Below, piece after piece: positions 42,343 to 53,611 of a DNA stretch of 64,000 nt (positions are counted from its first letter, which is position 1; every line of letters starts with the position of its first letter). The stretch spans positions 9,374,262-9,438,261 of the forward strand of contig CM039139.1 in NCBI GenBank assembly GCA_022036555.1. The letters are read 5' to 3'. The DNA comes from Microstegium vimineum (Eukaryota > Streptophyta > Magnoliopsida > Poales > Poaceae). Made by a program: the position numbers and the translations under genes. A model generated the notes under the pieces. It was not told the origin of the DNA, did not search any database, and worked only from the letters and a program-made list of their open reading frames with translations.

Positions 42343-44789
42343 TGTAACACCCAGGTGTTTAAGAGTTTAATTAAAAATTGATCATGTCATCATATGCATT
42401 AAGAATCATTCACTTGTTTGAGAACCTTGCTATGCATTGAACTAAAGTGAGTTTACTTGATTGTGTTTGATCAATTGTGTGAATGCTGGTCATGATTTTC
42501 AAATTCAAAATTTTAAATTCTATTTCAAACCCTAATTCCTAGAGGGGTTAAATTAAACCCTAAACATGATTTTCAAAATCTAAAAAGAATTTTCATATGG
42601 TTGTTTAAGAAAAGTTGTAGAGCTCTATTTCAATTGCATTTGTTGTGTTTACAGTTTTTCAAGTGTTATTCAAGTTTTTAGAGTAATTCAAAAGGGGGTA
42701 AATCCTTTTTAAAAGGATTTCAAATTTCAAAAATGCACTTTCATTTCTAGGCTGAATTTGAAAAAGTGTATATTGTCAAAGTTGTAGATCATGAAATTTT
42801 GAACAACTTTGGTATTCAAAGTTTTTCATGAAACCCCTTGGAAGCTTGAGCAATTTGCAAATCAATCCCAGGAGCAGTTCAGGCATTTCACCGAACACTT
42901 GCATGGCGGCGTGGAGCTCAACGTCGACACCTTGCCGGCCACTTGCCGACGCCACCGCGCGCCTTCTTTCTGCAACGAGCGTCCCATCGGGTGCGTGGCA
43001 TCACCATGGTCGTGTTGCTGTCTTCAAAACGCGACGACACCCCTCCTTCCGTCCTCTTTCACGCTCGCGCCGTCGTCCGCTCTGCTCCGCCGCGTGAGCA
43101 CCCCACATCGACGAGCTCGCCTGAGCTCGTTAGCCACTGCCAAGTCTCCAATCCACTGCCATTATCTTTGCCTTGATCTCGCGCATCCTCTGGACGAGTT
43201 GGTTGAAGCCGTCGAGCCCCCGTTTGCCCGGCGCGACTCCATCTTCCTCGGCTCCGGCGAGAGCGCCGCCGCTCTAATCAGTTATTGGCCGAGCTACACA
43301 GGAGCCACATTGTTCTTTCATTCTATGTTTCTTACTCCTTGTTCGTCACTGATTCCGCTGCTCTCTTCCGTTTTGCAAATGGTGGACCATAGCTACGGGA
43401 ACATCGACGTTGCCGCTCGGCTCCAGTTTCCGCCGACACGGTCTTCGTCGTCAGCACTCTCTGCTTCACCTCCGGCTAAGTTAGCACGAGCTTCGCGACC
43501 GGGGTGAGCTCCTTGAACTCTCTACGCATTTAGTTGTTCTTGTTTCAAGCCGTCGTGCTCTGTCTGCGAGCTCCGCCATAGTTCATGGCCGTCGCGGCGG
43601 TGCGCTCGTCGGTAGGACGCGTTTGTCCATCGTTTTCTGATCCGAGTCTTACGCTAGCTTCGCCTAGCCATAGTGAGTCTAGCTAGGGGTTGTTTGTTCG
43701 AGCGCGTGCGTCATTTGGCAAGCGTACGTCGTGTGGATCTCGGTCGTGCGCCATGGTCGCCGGCGAGGGTCCCTCGGCGTGTTTCTATCCCGTTTTCTTG
43801 GTGCGTTTTCTTCGCGTTACCTTCCTGAGTCGGTTGCGATGCTTGGTTGAGTCGGGTTTGATCTGTGCTTGCCAGCGCATGCACGACCGAGCGCGGGTTG
43901 CTGCCATCACCGCCGGTGAGGTGCTTGCGAGGGTTAAGTTTGGGCGTGTCACACCTCGTTCGGTTCGGGAGGAGGTGTAGGTTCCAGCACACGAGTCGGT
44001 TGATCGGTTGGTTCACCGTCGGCGACGCGCCACCGTGTTCTTTGGTCGCCGGTGCCGCTGCTCTGTTTTGGGGACACTGACATGCGGGTCCCAGGTGTCA
44101 GTGAGAGTAGCGAAGAGTTTTTCTAATTTCCTGTTTTGCACAGTAATGACTTTTGTTATTTTCATATGTTTAAATCTATGCATGTTTAAATTCTGCCAAA
44201 ATTTGTGTAAGCTCTCTCTGATGTGTAGTATTTAGGAAAATTATAACATGTGCATGTTCAGTATATTTTTAATCCTGTAAAAATGCTCAAAGTAAATGAA
44301 AAATGACTTTTCAATGATTTTTCATACTCTGTATATTGCTCCAAAAATTATGAGAATTTTTGTGTAACCTTTATACACTGATACCTTGCTGTACAAAAAG
44401 TTTGGGAATTTTTGGATGAACTGTTATACATTGCTAATTAGTTAATTAGGTCTTATTTAAATAGAAACCCTAATCCTTTTAGGTTTTGTGTGATTTTGTG
44501 TTGTTTGATGCTAATGGTCATTTGTCCAATGACAACCACAGTATGGACATGTTTGATTTAGTGTTGTTTGCTCAGTTCTTTTGGATATAACTATTAACTT
44601 AGATAATCAAGTTAATTAGGGTTTAATTAAATCGTTTTATGCTCTAGTTTTGTTTTCCTTCATGAAGGGAAGTTGTACTCAAGGTTGTAATCTGTTTTGT
44701 TCATCTTTTAAGTGCGTGCTTGAGTGTTGTTAAGCATCGTGTCTATCATTACAAGCATCATCTAAGCATGTCATTATATCGTGTAGATA

Positions 44790-44879
44790 TCTCGTTGGTT
44801 GGGTTGGATAACCACCTTGGTGAAGAGGGTTTTTCTGTTGTTGAATCTGAGCCCGAGTTCGTGTATCCCTCCAACCAAG
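44790..44879 (+). other. Exon-like acidic block in LTR K
   Basis: Codes LGEEGFSVVESEPEFVYPS and ends CCAAG|GCAAGC, a GC-type donor-like site. It is about 2.45 kb into the LTR. Confidence 0.45.
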
Positions 44880-45881
44880 GCAAGCCCCGGTGCATTCAAA
44901 CCTTTCCTTGTTTTTAAAAGTTTGTTTTAAATACACTTATTGTTATTCTATTGCATTGCGGTACTTTATTAAATTCATACTTGATGCATAGCCTTATCCT
45001 TGTGTTAATTGTACCCTACACCTTGACACTTGTTTAAAGATGCAAATTTTGGCTAAAATGCTTAGTATGCTTAGAACTTTTATAGTAGGTGATTTCTGGT
45101 CCCTTTTACATAGCGTATTGCTTCGGCAAATGGCTATGCTCTTTTGAGAAATGCTTGATGATGGAAGTAATAATCGGGATCGGGCGGACACGGTGTTTGG
45201 GAGCCACCAGTGGTTACTGGTGAGTGGATTCTTTCCGCCTGTGTCATTAGGGCCTTGCCGTTGTTGAAGTCTTAGGGTTGTGACTTTATAGTACTTATCA
45301 TATACCTTTGGGGAAGCTGGACTCTGGCTATTCTCGTTTTAAGAACGGTCAAACCGCACTGGGAGTGGAGAGATGACGAGAGTAGTGTGTACCCTCCAAG
45401 TTCGAGGAACTGGATGGAGGTGTATTGTGCTCTCGGGTAGCGGAACCCCGGTTTTGGCGAGAGGATCTAGGGAAAAGTAGTCATATGCGTGCTTTAGTGT
45501 TGTATATGTCGTGTGATAGGGAAGTCCCAGCTGGGTTTAACCGGCTCGAATCGTTGTGTTCCTCGGATATGGAAACATAACCCTGTTTTTATCAACGTAG
45601 TTAATGAAACTTCAATTGGATACTTGATGGTTTCCTTTCATGGATGGCTTATTACCTTGTTATCGATCATACATCTAGATCGGTTCTTGAGTAATCTTAT
45701 GAACGAATTAAATCAATTTCAATTGTTTTATAAAGTGCTCATTTATGCAAAACACTTGATTATTGCAAACCACCCCTTGAGTCCTATCACTTGCATACCT
45801 TTTGTCCACCAAATATTTTGTTTTGTCGGATAAGTCTTGTTGAGTACTCCCGTACTCAGGGTTTGTTAACCCCTGTTGCAG

Positions 45882-45955
45882 ATGAGGGCCACAACCCGGT
45901 CTGTGTGGCTTCGTGCTGCATGACCGTGGTCACTGTGGATGAAAATGATGAATGA
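45882..45955 (+). other. Possible terminal exon-like block in LTR K
   Basis: Preceded by TTAACCCCTGTTGCAG, a good acceptor-like end. Short frame with DEGHNP and VTVDENDE, then a stop. Its phase would suit the donor at 44879. Confidence 0.35.
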
Positions 45956-46294
45956 AAAGTCTTTGCTTGACTCATGGGCAAGAGTACCTCGGCTGCTTTG
46001 TTTATACTCTATCAATAGCTTGATGTAATTTTATCGTATGATAATTAAGTTATGTTTCAAAACTTATGGTTTGTAATATGACTTCAAATTTCCGCTACTT
46101 TGATGTAAATTAAATTATTGTATTACTTCTGCAATGTTTGTAATGAGGAGATCCTGTTCAGAAAGAGGTGAATGACCCACTGTAAAGTGGTGACACCTGA
46201 TGGGCTAATTAAGACTTGGGTCATTTGTCTTGGATTAAGTTGGATGGACATTAATCCTGGCAAGTGGGCCCTGTTCTTAAGAGGTTCTATCACA

Positions 46295-47019
46295 GCAGGC
46301 TTCTATAGGCGGTTTATTAAGGACTTCTCTCAAATTGCCCGTCCTTTAACAAACTGCTAGCTAAGGATGCACCCTTTGACTTCACTGATGAGTGCCTAGA
46401 TGCCTTCTATATTCTCAAGAAAGCACTCATCTCAGCTCCAATCATTCAACCCCCTGATTGGACGCTTCCCTTTGAAATAATGTGTGATGCTAGTGATTAT
46501 GTTGTCATTGCGGTATTAGGCCAAACCAAGGATAAGAAGCATCATGCTATTTCATATGCTAGCAAAACCTTAACAGGGCCACAGCTAAATTATGCAACAA
46601 CTGAAAAAGAGTTGTTGGTTGTGGTATTTGCTATAGACAAGTTTAGATCTTACTTAGTAGGAGCAAAAGTTATTGTTTACACAGATCATGCTGCTCTTAA
46701 ATACTTGCTCACTAAGAAAGATGCTAAACCACGCTTAATAAGATGGATCTTGCTACTCCAAGAATTTGATATGGAAATAAAAGATAAAAAGGGAGTAGAA
46801 AATTCTGTTGCCGATCATTTGTCTAGAATGCAATTCAAAGAAGCACAAAATTTGCCAATCGACGATTTCCTCAGAGATGACACACTCCTCAAGGTAACAG
46901 ACTCCAACCCCTGGTATGCGAATATAGTCAACTTTATGGTTGCAGGCCATGTCCCGCCAGGGGCAGATGTGAAGAAACTAGTACAGGAGAGTCGGGTGCA
47001 TCTCTGGGATGAGCCATAA
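46295..47019 (+). pseudogene. Element H: end of RT and RNase H
   Basis: Starts GFYRRFIKDFSQIARPLTN, where LTR K inserted, and continues into RNase H: LPFEIMCDASDYVVIAVLGQ, ISYASKTLTGPQLNYATTEKE, YLVGAKVIVYTDHAAL and ENSVADHLSR. The frame is broken near 46358 and stops at 47017-47019. It digests the RNA of the RNA-DNA hybrid during cDNA synthesis. Gag, protease, most of RT and the 5' LTR of H are lost at the K side. Confidence 0.92.
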
Positions 47020-48195
47020 CTCTATAGAGTATGCAATGATAGATTGTTGAGAAGATGCGTACCTATGGAGGAGGCGATCAAGATCATTGAAATATGCCAT
47101 GGAGCAGAGTACGGAGGTCACTATGGAGCATTCAGGACTCATGCTAAGATTTGGCAGAGTGGGTTTTTTCTGGCCAACCATGTACAAGGAAACCCATGAC
47201 TATGTCAGAAGATGTGCAAGGTGCCAAAAGCACGGGAACATCAATGCCCTAGATGCTATGCCACTCACCAACAACCTACAAGTCGAGCTCTTTGATGTGT
47301 GGGGTATCGACTACATGGGGCCCTTTCCTTCATCAAAAGGGTATGAGTATATCTTAGTGGCGGTGGACTATGTGTCCAATTGGGTAGAAGCATTACCCTG
47401 CCGCAAAGCGGATGCAGCCAATTCAAAGAGAATGTTCCATGAAGTGATATTCTCTAGATTTGGAACCCAAAGTTAGTCATAAGTGACGAGGGATCTCACT
47501 TCATTGACAAAGGCTTCCACCAGTTCCTCACTAAACAAGGAATCCAGCACAATGTTGCAACTGCATACTATCCTCAAACAAGTGGTCAAGCAGAAACATC
47601 CAACAAACAGATCAAGAACATTCTGCAGAAGACCGTGGATGAGATGGGTACAGCTTGGTACCACAAGCTACCAGAGGCACTTTGGGCATATAGGACCACA
47701 TACAAGACTCCAATTGGTATGACACCATACCAACTTGTATATGGGAAGACATGCCATTTGCCTGTGGAGTTAGAATTCAAGGCACATTGGGCAATCAAGA
47801 GATGGAACATGGATTTGCCAGCTACTGGAAAGTTCAGGAAGATGCAAATCTCTTAACTAGAAGAATGGAGAGAGAAAGCATATCACAATGCCAGGATATA
47901 CAAAGAGAAAACCAAGAAATGGCATGACAAGAGAATCAAGGTCAAGGAATTCAAGCCAGGGGACAAGGTTCTGTTATTCAACTCAAGATTCAAGCTCTTC
48001 GGTCATGGGAAGCTTAGAAGCAAATGGGAAGGGCCGTACCTCGTCGTCAATGTCGCGACTCATGGAGCAATCACACTCCAGGACGACGACAGCAACATCT
48101 TTAAGGTAAATGGCCAACGTCTCAAAATTTTCTATGAGCATCAAATTCCTGAACAAGAAATTGATATGATAGATTTTGTTCTTAATCCAAATTAG
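47020..48195 (+). pseudogene. Element H integrase
   Basis: The zinc domain is intact in text: EICHGAEYGGHYGAFRTHAK, later YVRRCARCQKHG. Core: VWGIDYMGPFPSSKGYEY, ISDEGSHFIDKGF and SGQAETSNKQ hold D, D and E. C-terminus: KPGDKVLLFNS and LRSKWEGPYLV. Breaks: one extra base in a T run near 47163, one missing base near 47462 and a stop near 47855. It is closely similar to the integrase of G, although the LTRs of G and H are unrelated. Confidence 0.92.
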
Positions 48196-48315
48196 AACTA
48201 AAATCTACATGTTTTAACTTTTTTTATTCAAATTTCAAGAATGACCCTAGAATTAGCTTAGACTTAGCCTTGACTCCCCCCGCATGAAAGCTCGGCCCAT
48301 TTGGCCTCTAAAGGA

Positions 48316-48327
48316 GGTCGGCCGACC
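48316..48327. repeat. GGTCGGCCGACC palindrome between integrase and ORF2 of H
   Basis: Perfect 12-mer about 120 bp after the integrase stop and 330 bp before the ORF2 ATG. It is the same 12-mer as in LTRs B, C and H. Confidence 0.93.
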
Positions 48328-48657
48328 GTCCTTTTGGGCCAAACAGCCCGAGGCTCCGCGACCTGGCTCACCTGACCCGAACAAGTTCAAAACATGGCTC
48401 GGTTGGACCATAGCTTTCAAAAAGCGATCGGCTGATCATGGTTCGAACTCGTTCAAACGTCCCGTTGCACAGGAACGTTGAGCCACCGTTCTCCCTTGGT
48501 TTTCATCGCGATCTGAGCGAAAACGAAGGCCCTGAATGTTGTTTCTCTTCTTCTTAACCCCCTCTCCTTCTTCTTCCTCCTTCCACCTTGCTTTCTTTGA
48601 CAACCAGCAGCACCATCATCACCCCTTGGAATCCTTCACACCTCCTTGATCACCACC

Positions 48658-49448
48658 ATGGCTCCACCATGCAACAATGGCAAAGCACCGCTCGTTCCTT
48701 TCGATGGAAGCCCTACCAAGGCCCAAGACACCATCAACGCCGACGCCATGGCCGTCGAGATCCTCGACGTGACTCCCCTGGCCATGGAACTACCGCCGGC
48801 AGAGCCAACAACCCCTAGGGGGGTCGGTTGACCAGCTCCTGGAAGTCGGAGCGAATGCGGAGCATCGCCCGATCGATGTCTCCGCGCCGCAACCTCAACA
48901 AGCCCGCGACGCGACCAGTGACGCCCAAAAGGCCGACCACTGGCCAATTGGGGGTGAAGAAGGCCCCCGTCTCCTCCACCAATGGTGACATGAGCACCGG
49001 CTACACCCACTCCTACTCGCCATCAACACCGCCATGGATGCGCCTTCAGAGGGCCCATGGTGGACCGGGGAGAGGCAAGGTGCTCATTCCTCCAGTCACC
49101 TCCGAGGAGTGGAGGGAGGGGGTGCACAGATCCCTCGAGACGGAGGAGTCCCGCAAGTCTGTCTGGCGGACTAGCAACCCTCCGTCCATCTCCGGCCCTC
49201 CAGGACAGTTCGAGGATGAAGATGAAGAAAGTTACATGGAGAAACTGCTTTTCATAGTCGCGCGACTTAGGGAGAACAATACCAAGTTAGCAAAACGTGC
49301 AGCAGAGAAGAGGATGGCACGTCTAGATCTAGAGGACAGCTTCAATGATCTTCGCATTAGCACTAATGCGAAGATCAAGCGTCTAGCCAGGCAATCAAGA
49401 GAGATCTCTTTGCCCCTCTGTCTCCATAGATCACTAGTTCACCAATAA
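48658..49448 (+). pseudogene. Element H ORF2: Pro/Ser-rich protein with C-terminal coiled coil, one frameshift
   Basis: ATG at 48658 (MAPPCNNGKAPLVPFDG). This frame ends at 48831. The main body continues in another frame to 49448 (RNLNKPATRPVTPKRPTTG, PVTSEEWREGVHRS, EDEDEESYMEKLLFIVARL). The last 75 residues are charged and heptad-like (LRENNTKLAKRAAEKRM, LEDSFNDLRISTNAKIKRL). The break falls in a G run within a degenerate family palindrome (48822-48833). It has no signal peptide or membrane span. The position matches ORF2 of G, but I see no sequence identity between the two. Function unknown. Confidence 0.5.
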
Positions 49449-51260
49449 GATAGACACTTAGGTTTTATTTTTCCAATCACTTAGGTTTATTTCCTAGTTA
49501 TTTCGTGCATTTCCCTTTCATAAATGTAATGTGTGCCTACAAAAGTTTGAATTGAATAAAAATGTTTGGTTCTGCTGTATTTTACCCACCAGAACCCTTG
49601 CATTTGTTGTTTCTCTGTCACTGAAGTCAGCAGCTCCAAAACAAGTATGGGGGAGGTCGGTCGACACTCCAACTTGTCAAAACACCAGAATACCCATTGA
49701 ATCATGTTGTACACATCCATGACACGTTCCAGAAAAAAATTGCACCGAAATGGTCACTTTTGTGCATCGGTCGATGCACTTTGGAGGCCAACATTCAGAA
49801 TAGACAGAGAAATGCAATATTCAGAGGTAAGGGATCTGAATGCAGGGTTCGAAGTGGCCAAACGGCCCCAAGGGGCGGTCGGCCGACCGCACATGTAGGG
49901 CCTGGACCCACCAGCCAGCATCCTTTCGACTTCAAACACCTATCCTAACTGGTTTGCAACGTCTCTCCCCTTTTCCACTATGCTTTTATATTTATTTACT
50001 CATTTTCTTTTTCAAAAATAAAGATAAAAATAAAATAAAAATAATTTCTTTATGAAATTCATCACTTAGTTTAATTTCCTTTTAATATTGAATAAAACAA
50101 GAGATCGCATCCAAAATTAAAATTTTGAAAAGTAACATGATCTATGACATTTGAAGGGTAAAAACGTCATAAAGATAAATTCTTGCTTTTTGCTTATGCT
50201 AGTGGGAAAATACTTTGATAGTAAGATCATATGGACTAAGTTGTTGTTTAATGTGATATAGTCTCGGCTCATGACTCGTACCCTTTCTATTTAAAGTCTT
50301 GGGGATTTGTTTTTGAAAATATCATAAAACCATAATGTCACTACTCCTCTATAGTGAGAAAAATCCTACCAAAGCCATAACCACTTATGCAAGTTCAAAA
50401 CCTTCCTCATATGCTTCTTGTAATTACTTTGAGTTCGGTCAAACCTTGTGACCCTTGTTGAGAATTATGTCATAATTCAAAGATCAAGATCACGTACACG
50501 CCACATATTTTTGCTGCTTCTACACTGGAAGTATGCAAAAACATGCCTTCCATTTTCATGATCCATGTTCATCCAATAAATACTCTAGAAATAAATGTTA
50601 TGATCTCTCTCAAAAATTCCTCAAAAGAGATATGACTATCATGAAAATAATGATGAGCAAAAGCTCTTTATGAAAAAAAATATAAAAAAATGATGATGAT
50701 AGCCATGTCTCAAGTAATCCTAAAGTTAGAGAGATCATATACATAGTTAAGGAGTACATATTAGCCATCTACCATTTCTCCACACACATGCACATCTTGA
50801 TCTAGGATTATGACATTCTTCTCCTTGGATCCTTGTTTTGACTTTACAATATAAGTGATGCAAGTTTGCTATGCTGTTTACCCCTACCTAAGCTCTAGAT
50901 AAGCCTTTTTGAAATAGGGAGATACAAAGAAGGCAACCTCTTTATGCCTTGGTAAGGAAACATACACTTTGAGTGACTTAGAATACTATAAGAGAAGTAA
51001 GATGACTTATGAGATTTCTTTTGGAAAATTTATCAAAAACTCCAAGTACTAAAATATGAAGTGGGAAGATGACTTTGCCTTGAGTACTATTCCATTTCTC
51101 AACTTCTCAAGGATATATGTTAGCCAGAACCACATATCCCATTGGTATGACAAAATGTCTTGAGTGAATCTTTATGCTTGCTTTATACTTTGAATAGCAT
51201 AGACTTGTTATCTTTTAACCTTTACTCGAGGACGAGCAAAGAGGCAAGTATGGGGGATCT
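49449..51260 (+). mobile_element. Element H 3' untranslated region and polypurine tract
   Basis: Long AT-rich non-coding stretch. A GTATGGGGGAGGTCGG segment at 49646-49661 looks like an extra purine tract, and a CGGTCGGCCGACCG palindrome lies at 49876-49889. The true tract AAGTATGGGGGATCT (51246-51260) abuts the LTR. No gene was found in about 1.8 kb. Confidence 0.8.
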
Positions 51261-52765
51261 TGTTGATGGTAATTACGAGCTATTTTGTCACCATCAAAAT
51301 ACCGTCAACATCCTCATATTTAAAGGAAAACAAGCATAACCTGAACATATTGTGCCAAATAACTAGTTCCACATGTCCCATGACTATTTGATGTAGATAA
51401 TGGCAAATGGGGACTTTTGGGAGCTAGTGGGCCCACATAGGGGGTCGCCCGACCACGACCTCCCAAGCCCCCATGATCTAAAAACCATCTTCTAGATCAC
51501 TCTCTACCCCTTGGATCCAAGTGTATCTCTTCTTAACGGCTCAGATTTACATCACAAGGATCCATGGGCCCACATCAAGAAGATTAATGTGACAACTCAA
51601 CTCAGACCTGACATCCAAGGCATATGACAGGTGGGACCAGTGGTCAGGAGGTAGAGGTGGCCCACATACCACTGTATGTGGTCAGCCGACCTCATGGTGG
51701 GGCCCACAAGGCCACCACTTGGCCTCTTACAAGTGGGCCACCATCTAGAAGGTGCAGGAGGGCCCACAAGTCAGTATGGGTGGTCGGCCGACCACCCATA
51801 TGATGGTTACACCTCCCCAACTGCCTCACTCACTCCCCCACATGATGGAAATCATCACCCTTGATCCTTAGGCGGTTCTGAAGTCGGTTGGATCCAACGG
51901 TGGTTGATGAAGGTGACGCGGATCGCTGACGTGGCACCGGAGTAGCCCCTACTTTACCTCTAGCTATAAATAGACCCCTAGAGCTCCCTTCTCATTCATG
52001 CCTCGTTGGAGAAACACTACTCCTTAGTCTCTTAGCGGAGATCTCTAGTAGTGCTATGCTGGTTGGAGGAGAGTGAAGGAAGTCTTCTAGAGAAAGCCCC
52101 GGGCCTATCGGGAACTTCTCCGGAGTTCTTCCTCAGCAGATGCGAGTCTCTTGTAAGTTTAGTACTTGTAAGTGACTTCTATTGAGTTCTTTATAGTATT
52201 CAGTATTCTAAATCTGGTTTAGCTATTATACACCTTTTCCTGCTTGTTCATCGCTTTGCTCTAAGTAAAGTGCTTTAATCTTAGGCCAAGGTTAAAGTAG
52301 TAAGAATAGTGTAGACGTGGTGTCTAGGCTAGATCTTACCTTTGTAAACCGCTTATCGCGCGGATTGTTTGTGGATGCTAGTAGAAAGTGACAGCTCTAT
52401 CTAGCCTTTGTATTCCACCACGCGTGTCAGATAAGTTCTTAAAAGGTAGGGCTTCAATACAACTTGACGGCACGATCCGGTTAGAGTTTTGTCCTCTTTC
52501 TGATCTATCTCATCGCCTCCTGCAAGAGAAGGGCTGATAAAGCCAGTATAACTAGCTATATCTTGTTAGATTACTTTTCTATATCGAACCTCTCTACCCA
52601 GTTATCATAGTCTCCCTTGATCCATCATAGGACATACCCGTATTCCTAGTTAGATCACTTCTCGTTCCCTGTGGAAAATACGATACCTGGAATAATCCCG
52701 GTGAAAGCTACCTTGACAACCGTCCGCTTGCGGTCTTTTTCCGTTTGCCACCTTTGGTGTCAACA
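51261..52765 (+). mobile_element. LTR H: 3' LTR (family B)
   Basis: Runs TGTTGATGGTAATTACGAGC to TGTCAACA, 1505 bp, nearly the same as solo LTR B. TATAAATA is at 51965-51972. Palindromes are at 51443-51454 (one change), 51680-51691 (one change) and 51782-51793 (perfect). The right flank TTCGC (52766-52770) lies in the gag of Q. Confidence 0.93.
51443..51793. repeat. Three GGTCGGCCGACC-type palindromes in LTR H
   Basis: 51443-51454 (GGTCGCCCGACC), 51680-51691 (GGTCAGCCGACC) and 51782-51793 (perfect), all upstream of the TATA box at 51965. Confidence 0.92.
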
Positions 52766-53270
52766 TTCGCGATGTTCATCAAACCTTCTATTGTGGATAT
52801 CTTCTTACGGACCAGCTTATTTCGGAGCTCGTCGGTGCGTAGGCCATTGGAGAAGATGGAGATGGCCTCCGGGTCGGAGATATCCAAGATGTTAAGTCGT
52901 TTGTTGGAGAAACGATGGATGTATTCCCAAAGGCTCTCACCGTGTCGTTGGCGAACGTTCTCCAGGTCGTAGCATGTTCCTGGCTGGTCGCACGTGGCTT
53001 TATAGGTCTTGATGAACACCTCCTTGAGTTGTTCCCAGGTGTAGATGGAGCCAACTGTTGGCCGACGCCGATAGCATAACTAGCAGGTAATTGGCCATCA
53101 CATCGATGTCTCCTCCGGCAGTAAGGATGGCGATCTCATAGGTGGTCGCCCACTGCTCTAGGTTCGCCTTGCCATCGTAGTTCACGACCGATGTAATCCT
53201 GAAGTTCAAGGACCATCTGATGGCTCGGAGACGAGTGGAGAGCGGGCGAGGGCCCGTCGCGGCCGAGTGT
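52766..53270 (-). pseudogene. Element Q: gag fragment of a minus-strand Tat-type element
   Basis: Minus strand: ITSVVNYDGKANLEQWATTY, GGDIDVMANYLLVMLSASANSWL, then after a frameshift FIKTYKATCDQPGTCYDLENV, ESLWEYIHRFSNKRLNIL and RTDELRNKLVRKK. This is the central gag domain of RIRE2-like elements. H inserted at its left side, L at its right. It may be the 5' portion of the same element as J. Confidence 0.85.
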
Positions 53271-53611
53271 TGTCACACCTCAAAATTTTCATTTTGGGTT
53301 GTGCATAGAAAACACTAATTAAAATGAATGATTTTATGAATTTTATAAAATTAGCCAAGATTTAGTTATGTTGGTTATCATTTAAAATAGTAAAATGCAA
53401 TTTTCTTAACTTTTAAAATTTAAACTGATCATGTTTGTTGCATACATGCCGAGTGCATTTGTTTTATTATGTGAAAAATGATTTATTAAACCTCGTTTAA
53501 GCGACAAATAGGTTTTATCTTTTTATTTAAGTTAAAATATAAAGTTTTGTTTGAAAAGTAAATTTGTTTACCTTTAAGAAGGATCTTAAAAAAATGTTTG
53601 TTTTGAAAACC

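Larger units (their letters stand above)
42343..46294 (+). mobile_element. LTR K: 3' LTR of chromovirus K
   Basis: Runs TGTAACACCCAGGTG to GGTTCTATCACA, about 3952 bp. AT-rich start, GC-rich leader (42900-44100), donor-like CCGGG|GTGAGC at 43503, AT-rich stretch, an acidic block ending AAG|GCAAGC (44879), another AT-rich stretch, CCTGTTGCAG at 45881 and a last short open block to 45955. It ends inside the RT of H (right flank GCAGG). Open frames in the GC-rich part are probably compositional, but the exon-like layout is shared with D, L and N. Confidence 0.85.

Noticed and set aside
42809..43507. A 232-codon open frame in LTR K
   Set aside because: Probably compositional. Its end does coincide with a GTGAGC donor-like site, which is noted among the findings, but no protein family was seen.
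46480..47019. Stand-alone RNase H gene
   Set aside because: It is a slice of the pol of element H, bounded by LTR K on the left and followed by integrase.
49646..49661. Start of a second LTR after GTATGGGGGAGGTCGG in element H
   Set aside because: The text resembles a purine tract followed by a TCGACA-like start, but no TG...CA ends, TATA box or matching LTR follows. The true 3' LTR begins at 51261.
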